Of a stretch of DNA of 9,457 nt, positions 6,366 to 9,457 are shown piece by piece. The notes beneath the pieces are model-generated. The model saw nothing but the letters and a program-made list of their open reading frames with translations. It made no database searches and was not told the origin of the DNA. Origin of the DNA: Dehalococcoidales bacterium (GTDB taxonomy: Bacteria > Chloroflexota > Dehalococcoidia > Dehalococcoidales > RBG-16-60-22); contig DAOVRI010000060.1 in assembly GCA_030628245.1 (NCBI GenBank), positions 1-9,457 on the forward strand. Reading direction: 5' to 3'. Each line of letters begins with the position of its first letter. The stretch's first letter is position 1. The translations under genes were made by a program, and so were the position numbers.

Positions 6366-7076
6366 ATGGCAAACGTGCTTCCTCCGTTAACCAAGCTCAA
6401 GAAGGTAGCACTTGACCTGCTTTTCCCACAGTGGTGTATCGGCTGTGGCAGGGAAGGTGATTATATCTGCGAATCCTGTCGCCAGACGCTATCGGTGATT
6501 ACCCCTCCGATTTGCCCCAGGTGCGGGAGACCCCAATCTCAGGGAATACTTTGCCACGAATGTGTTGACTGGGTGGCAGAGATAGATGGTATTCGTTCCC
6601 CGTTCTTCTTCGACGGCGTGATACGCCGGGCCGTTCACGAGTTGAAGTACCGTAACCTCAGAGCGCTGGCATCCTCCCTGGCTGAATTTTTACGCGATTA
6701 TCTTGTTGAGAACCCGGTAACGGGTGATGTGCTGGTGCCGGTGCCGCTGCACCGTAGAAGATACCGGGAGCGCGGCTATAACCAGTCCGCCCTGCTGGCC
6801 CGGGAACTGGGCAGGCTCAGCGGCCTGCCGGTGGTGGAGAATTGCCTCATTCGTCACGGTTACGCGCTGCCTCAGGCAAGGTCGGCCAGTGTCGGTGAGC
6901 GACGTGATAACGTTGCCGATACCTTCGCCTGCCGCGACGGGCAATTGCGGGGTAGGGAGGTTATCCTGGTGGATGACGTATCTACCTCCGGGGCTACTCT
7001 CGACGCCTGTGCCGGGATGCTGAAGTCCGCCGGGGCTGTGGCGGTGTGGGGGCTGGTAATAGCCCTGGAACTTTAA
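6366..7076 (+). CDS. comF: ComF family phosphoribosyltransferase-like protein
   Basis: A 236-residue protein counted from the ATG at 6366. The N-terminus has the double zinc-finger layout of ComF/ComFC: CIGC (24-27), C35-x2-C38, CPRC (50-53) and C63-x2-C66. A linker with the family block HELKYRNLR (about 92-100) leads to the type I phosphoribosyltransferase domain, with VPVPLHRRRYRERGYNQS (125-142) and the PRPP-binding signature VILVDDVSTSGATL (199-212). ComF proteins are needed for DNA uptake in naturally transformable bacteria and also occur in many non-competent ones; the reaction, if any, is not known. A TTG at 6360 gives a start two codons longer. No ribosome site is visible at normal distance; the upstream sequence is AT-rich, with TATAAA at 6352-6357. 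Gene order comF-hpf is shared with many Gram-positive bacteria. Confidence 0.93.
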   Translation: MANVLPPLTKLKKVALDLLFPQWCIGCGREGDYICESCRQTLSVITPPICPRCGRPQSQGILCHECVDWVAEIDGIRSPFFFDGVIRRAVHELKYRNLRALASSLAEFLRDYLVENPVTGDVLVPVPLHRRRYRERGYNQSALLARELGRLSGLPVVENCLIRHGYALPQARSASVGERRDNVADTFACRDGQLRGREVILVDDVSTSGATLDACAGMLKSAGAVAVWGLVIALEL

Positions 7077-7119
7077 AGGGACACGGTAAGAAAAACATTG
7101 CTACCAGGAGCGTGAATAG

Positions 7120-7668
7120 ATGGAATTACAGATAGCCGGGACCAATATAGAAATTACGCCGGATGCGCAGCGCTACGTTGAGCGTAAACTGAATAAAATC
7201 AACAAACATCTGCCTGATATTATCGACACCAAAGTAGAAATTTCCGAGGAAAAAACGAAGTCCCCGCAGGAACGCTATCTGGTGCGGGTGACCGTCAACA
7301 GTGGCGTCGGCGGGGCTGTCTTTCATGGCGAAGAGAGGGCTGAAGACCTGTACAAGGCCGTTGACAGGGTTGTCGCCATCGTTACCCGGCAGCTGGAGCG
7401 GCGCAAGGGCAAGCTCTATGACAAGGGCAGGGGCAACCCGCTGGCCAGGGGTAAATTCAGCCAGGCGGAACGGCCTGAGGCAGAGAGGCAAGTGGTCAAG
7501 ACCAAGCGTTTTATCATCGAGCCGATGTCTCTGGAAGAGGCAATCAAGCAGATGGAACGACTCGGTCACAACTTCTTCCTGTTCTTCGACGCTGATGCCG
7601 GGGAGGTCCGGCTTTTATACCGACGGAATGACGGTAATTACGGTCTCATCGAGCCGGAGTTGCGGTAA
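7120..7668 (+). CDS. hpf: Ribosome hibernation promoting factor, long form
   Basis: A 182-residue long-form HPF. The N-terminal S30AE domain (about 1-98) binds the decoding region of the 30S subunit, and the C-terminal dimerisation domain (about 126-182) joins two 70S ribosomes into inactive 100S particles. The N-domain begins M-E-L-Q-I-A-G-T-N-I and carries the expected basic helix (A-E-D-L-Y-K-A-V-D at 74-82, then Q-L-E-R-R-K-G-K). The C-domain shows the highly conserved K-R-F-I-I-E-P-M-S-L-E-E-A and G-H-N-F-F-L-F-F blocks, followed by LLYRRNDGNYGLIEPE (165-180). A basic, Arg/Gly-rich linker (100-125) separates them. AGGAG lies 9 bases before the ATG. It is probably cotranscribed with comF, 43 bases upstream. 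Identity is firm. Confidence 0.95.
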   Translation: MELQIAGTNIEITPDAQRYVERKLNKINKHLPDIIDTKVEISEEKTKSPQERYLVRVTVNSGVGGAVFHGEERAEDLYKAVDRVVAIVTRQLERRKGKLYDKGRGNPLARGKFSQAERPEAERQVVKTKRFIIEPMSLEEAIKQMERLGHNFFLFFDADAGEVRLLYRRNDGNYGLIEPELR

Positions 7669-7674
7669 GCGTTG

Positions 7675-7702
7675 TTGACAGTTAAAATATCAGGTATATA
7701 AT
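7675..7702 (+). promoter_or_regulatory. Consensus sigma-70 promoter upstream of the membrane-protein genes
   Basis: A perfect TTGACA (7675-7680) is followed after 16 bases by a perfect TATAAT (7697-7702). Transcription would begin near 7709, leaving a leader of about 17 bases before the ATG at 7726. The -35 box starts only 7 bases after the hpf stop, so the next gene can be expressed independently of hpf. Confidence 0.77.
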
Positions 7703-7725
7703 GTAATAGCGGGAACTATAAATAT

Positions 7726-8250
7726 ATGGCAGTCAAGCATAAAATTTTATACCTCTATCTGGCACTGGCCTGCTTTCTGGGGATTATCCTAATCTTCATC
7801 TTCGATGGCTATATAGGGGTCTATGACAGTCTCGAAATGACCAGCGGGGAATTTCCGCGGATAATTGAGCCCGACCAGTGGCCCGAGGATGAGAAGTACG
7901 AATATTACTCTACGGTGGATGTCCAGCAGAGTGGTAGCATCGCCTTCACCTATAAAGTGCAAAACCGGACGTTCTCTACCCACTCCGCCGATGTGGAAGT
8001 AACCGTATCTCATGAGCAGGAGCAGGTGGCCGTTTTGCTGTCTCAGCCCTTAACGGTAGCTTCCTTTGACGAGGGGCAACTGGAGTGGGTGCTGGTTGCG
8101 GCTGAGTTTGTTCCGGCGGATTTTCCTTCCGACCAGCGTTACGATTTGTCGGTGCTGATTAAGAAGGGGGATGTAGAGCGTTACATCCTCGTTTATATAA
8201 GGGGAGATTCCTATCCGCCCAAAATAGCCATACCCGAACCAACCAGATAA
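7726..8250 (+). CDS. Membrane-anchored protein of unknown function
   Basis: A 174-residue protein with a single N-terminal hydrophobic segment (about residues 8-27, preceded by K4, H5, K6). This should act as an uncleaved signal anchor and place the rest outside the cytoplasm. The outer part is acidic, poor in cysteine and rich in alternating hydrophobic/polar stretches (for example S-I-A-F-T-Y-K-V-Q-N and A-D-V-E-V-T-V-S), suggesting a beta-sandwich-like domain. It ends in a short Pro-rich tail. I see no catalytic motif and recognise no named family. It is the first gene behind the strong promoter at 7675-7702. Its ribosome site is weak (GGGA about 11 bases before the ATG). The two following small genes also encode predicted membrane proteins and are tightly spaced, so the three may work together. 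Confidence 0.75.
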   Translation: MAVKHKILYLYLALACFLGIILIFIFDGYIGVYDSLEMTSGEFPRIIEPDQWPEDEKYEYYSTVDVQQSGSIAFTYKVQNRTFSTHSADVEVTVSHEQEQVAVLLSQPLTVASFDEGQLEWVLVAAEFVPADFPSDQRYDLSVLIKKGDVERYILVYIRGDSYPPKIAIPEPTR

Positions 8251-8270
8251 TCAGAGAAGGTGGAATATAT

Positions 8271-8447
8271 ATGAAGCTTGAATATGTATTATACGGATTC
8301 GGGATTCTTTTCTGCATCGCCGGCGTCGGCTATCTGGCGGCGGAGTATGTCAAGTACCTCTCCGAAATCGGCAAGATAGGCTCACTGCTGCTGACGGTGG
8401 GGCTTTTCGCCTTCCTGGGGAAATATTTTGAAGGACTGGGGTGGTAA
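8271..8447 (+). CDS. Small two-helix membrane protein of unknown function
   Basis: A 58-residue open frame from ATG 8271 to TAA 8445-8447. Support for it being real: an AAGGTGG ribosome site 7 bases upstream, snug fit between neighbours (20 bases after the previous stop, 3 bases before the next ATG), and a clear membrane pattern. Helix one spans about 5-24 (L-Y-G-F-G-I-L-F-C-I-A-G-V-G-Y-L) and helix two about 35-50 (I-G-S-L-L-L-T-V-G-L-F-A-F-L-G), joined by a short charged loop. It ends in F-E-G-L-G-W. No family recognised. Confidence 0.75.
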   Translation: MKLEYVLYGFGILFCIAGVGYLAAEYVKYLSEIGKIGSLLLTVGLFAFLGKYFEGLGW

Positions 8448-8450
8448 TTA

Positions 8451-8705
8451 ATGTCAATAGCAGTAGCGGTACTGGCTATACTTGCTTTCTTAGGCTGGTT
8501 TATCTTCTGGGCGATTAAAGAAAAGTCGCTCAAGGCTCATTCCGTCAGCTTCGGGGTAGCCGTAATTGCGGGCATATTCACCTATGCTTATTTTCTAAGT
8601 ATGGACCTGCCGCAACTGATAAAGATTGTCGCCAGCATCCTTCTCGGCATCATCCTGATTGTCGTCGGCGGTATCTACGCGCGACGCCTGGCGAACAGGT
8701 CTTAA
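8451..8705 (+). CDS. Small three-helix membrane protein of unknown function
   Basis: An 84-residue protein with three predicted membrane helices at about 3-22, 32-50 and 55-76. A lysine-rich loop (K-E-K-S-L-K) lies between the first two, and the C-terminus is basic (A-R-R-L-A-N-R-S). By the positive-inside rule that first loop and the C-terminus should both face the cytoplasm. The ATG lies 3 bases after the preceding stop, and a GGGGTGG ribosome site overlaps the end of that gene, so the two are cotranscribed and likely coupled. No conserved motif or named family is recognised; a role with the two upstream membrane proteins is inferred from position only. Confidence 0.78.
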   Translation: MSIAVAVLAILAFLGWFIFWAIKEKSLKAHSVSFGVAVIAGIFTYAYFLSMDLPQLIKIVASILLGIILIVVGGIYARRLANRS

Positions 8706-8720
8706 AGTCCTCCCGATAAT

Positions 8721-9230
8721 ATGACTCAAAAATTGTTTTACACTGTCTTCAATACCACTGTCGGCTGGGTGGGACTCCTGGGCTCAAACACAGGGTTGCT
8801 GCGTACCACATTACCTCAAAGCTCGGAGCAGGAAGCAGGCCTTTTACTGGGAGATAGCCTGGACCGCGCCGCTTTATCGCCACAACGTTTTGAAGACTTA
8901 ATCAGGCGTTTCCGGGCTTACTTTGACGGCCGTAAAGTGGACTTCCCGGACAGGTTAGACCTCTCCGTGGCCACGTCTTTTCAGCGCCGGGTATGGCAAG
9001 CAGCCCGGCTCATTCCCTGCGGCGAGACGCGAAGCTACGGATGGGTGGCCGGGCAAATCGGGCAACCGGAGGCTGTAAGAGCCGTGGGACAGGCGCTGGG
9101 CAGGAATCCGCTCCCTGTTATCGTTCCCTGTCACCGCGTGCTAATGGCCGATGGCGGACTCGGGGGGTTCAGCGGGGGGATAGAGACCAAGAAATTCCTG
9201 CTTTCCCTGGAAGGCGTTACCGCTGAATAA
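8721..9230 (+). CDS. ogt: Methylated-DNA--[protein]-cysteine S-methyltransferase (O6-alkylguanine repair)
   Basis: A 169-residue suicide repair protein that moves alkyl groups from O6-alkylguanine in DNA onto its own cysteine. The active-site block IVPCHRV (134-140) has the acceptor C137 and H138. It is preceded by the DNA-binding helix RAVGQALGRNP (120-130), with the arginine used for base flipping and the conserved asparagine (N129). The segment F-Q-R-R-V-W-Q-A (87-94) and IPCGETRSYGWVA (98-110) complete the C-terminal DNA-binding domain; GGFSGGIETKKFLLSLEG follows the active site as usual. The N-terminal ribonuclease-H-like domain (1-80) is short and divergent, as is normal. No Ada-type activator domain is present. 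The ATG has no evident ribosome site and lies 15 bases after the membrane-gene cluster, so it may ride on the same transcript. Confidence 0.93.
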   Translation: MTQKLFYTVFNTTVGWVGLLGSNTGLLRTTLPQSSEQEAGLLLGDSLDRAALSPQRFEDLIRRFRAYFDGRKVDFPDRLDLSVATSFQRRVWQAARLIPCGETRSYGWVAGQIGQPEAVRAVGQALGRNPLPVIVPCHRVLMADGGLGGFSGGIETKKFLLSLEGVTAE

Positions 9231-9251
9231 ATAAGTGGCGAAAGACCCTTA

Positions 9252-9457
9252 TTAATATTTATCGCCGGATTCTCTGGCTTTATAGAGCCTTCGCCGGGCC
9301 TCGGAGGTGCCCCGCAGCATAAGATTCAGAAAATCGGTCTCGTATTCCTCAATCAGTCCTTCACCGGCGAAACTATAGTATCGATTATCACCGATAATGA
9401 TATGGTCCAGCACTTTGAGTCGCATGATTCTGCCGGCATAGACCAGCTCGCGGGTCA
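9252..9457 (-). CDS. radC: C-terminal end of RadC/JAB-domain protein (partial)
   Basis: The last 67 codons of a minus-strand gene that enters from the right edge and stops at TAA (9254-9252). The visible block TRELVYAGRIMRLKVLDHII, then I-G-D-N-R-Y-Y-S-F-A, is the strongly conserved C-terminus of RadC (MPN+/JAB fold). The JAMM metal motif lies outside the window. RadC was named a DNA repair protein, but its biochemical role is unsettled. After the point where many RadC proteins end (E-G-L-I), this one continues for about 32 charged residues rich in Arg and Glu. It converges on the alkyltransferase gene with 21 bases between stops and no obvious terminator. Confidence 0.88.
   Translation of the reverse strand, partial: TRELVYAGRIMRLKVLDHIIIGDNRYYSFAGEGLIEEYETDFLNLMLRGTSEARRRLYKARESGDKY

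Noticed and set aside
7126..7569. A 147-codon minus-strand open frame inside hpf
   Set aside because: Antisense shadow of a strongly conserved gene; no domain seen in the translation.
9234..9275. GGCGA ... TCGCC inverted pair between the alkyltransferase and RadC genes as a shared terminator
   Set aside because: Only five base pairs with a loop of about 20 bases and no T-run at the stem; too weak to call.
1..9457. Search for a mobile element, CRISPR array, toxin-antitoxin pair or defence island
   Set aside because: No transposase, integrase, repeat-spacer pattern, flanking repeats or toxin-like genes are visible; the gene content is housekeeping plus a few unknowns.

Overview
The window looks like ordinary chromosomal DNA from a Chloroflexota bacterium, most likely of the Dehalococcoidia type. 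This is inferred from the gene mix: a split transketolase, a Ctc-type L25, an archaeal-like UPF0200/dephospho-CoA-kinase-like protein next to a dCMP deaminase, and a long-form HPF beside ComF. No single marker proves it. The DNA is moderately GC-rich and densely coded. It shows no tRNA, rRNA, CRISPR array, insertion sequence or phage gene, and no gene-free stretch longer than about 200 bases.

Layout. At the left end, the tail of a small P-loop kinase-like gene (1-185) is translationally coupled to a dCMP deaminase (182-667). Converging on it from the minus strand are the two subunits of a split transketolase (N-subunit 1608-2486, C-subunit 664-1605), with stop codons interlocked in one CTAG. 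A 102-base divergent spacer separates the transketolase pair from a plus-strand run: ribosomal protein L25/Ctc (2592-3293), a TIM-barrel amidohydrolase (3332-4174) and an RNA 2',3'-cyclic phosphodiesterase ThpR (4183-4761). After 132 bases comes a response regulator with an HD-GYP-like output domain (4894-5916), closed by a clear intrinsic terminator (about 5949-5988).

A sigma-70-like promoter (6046-6075) then drives a 72-residue zinc-ribbon protein (6116-6334), followed by ComF (6366-7076) and the long-form hibernation factor HPF (7120-7668). A near-perfect consensus promoter (7675-7702) lies just past the HPF stop. It faces three genes of unknown function that encode predicted membrane proteins (7726-8250, 8271-8447, 8451-8705). 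An O6-alkylguanine-DNA alkyltransferase homologue follows (8721-9230), and the C-terminal end of a RadC homologue converges on it (9252-9457, minus strand).

Functionally the window mixes housekeeping roles: pyrimidine nucleotide supply, pentose phosphate sugar exchange, translation and ribosome storage, RNA end processing, DNA repair, DNA-uptake-related phosphoribosyltransferase, and signalling. I see no clear new multi-gene defence or mobile system. The least explained parts are the three-gene membrane cluster behind its own strong promoter, the free-standing zinc-ribbon gene, and the altered GYP motif in the response regulator.
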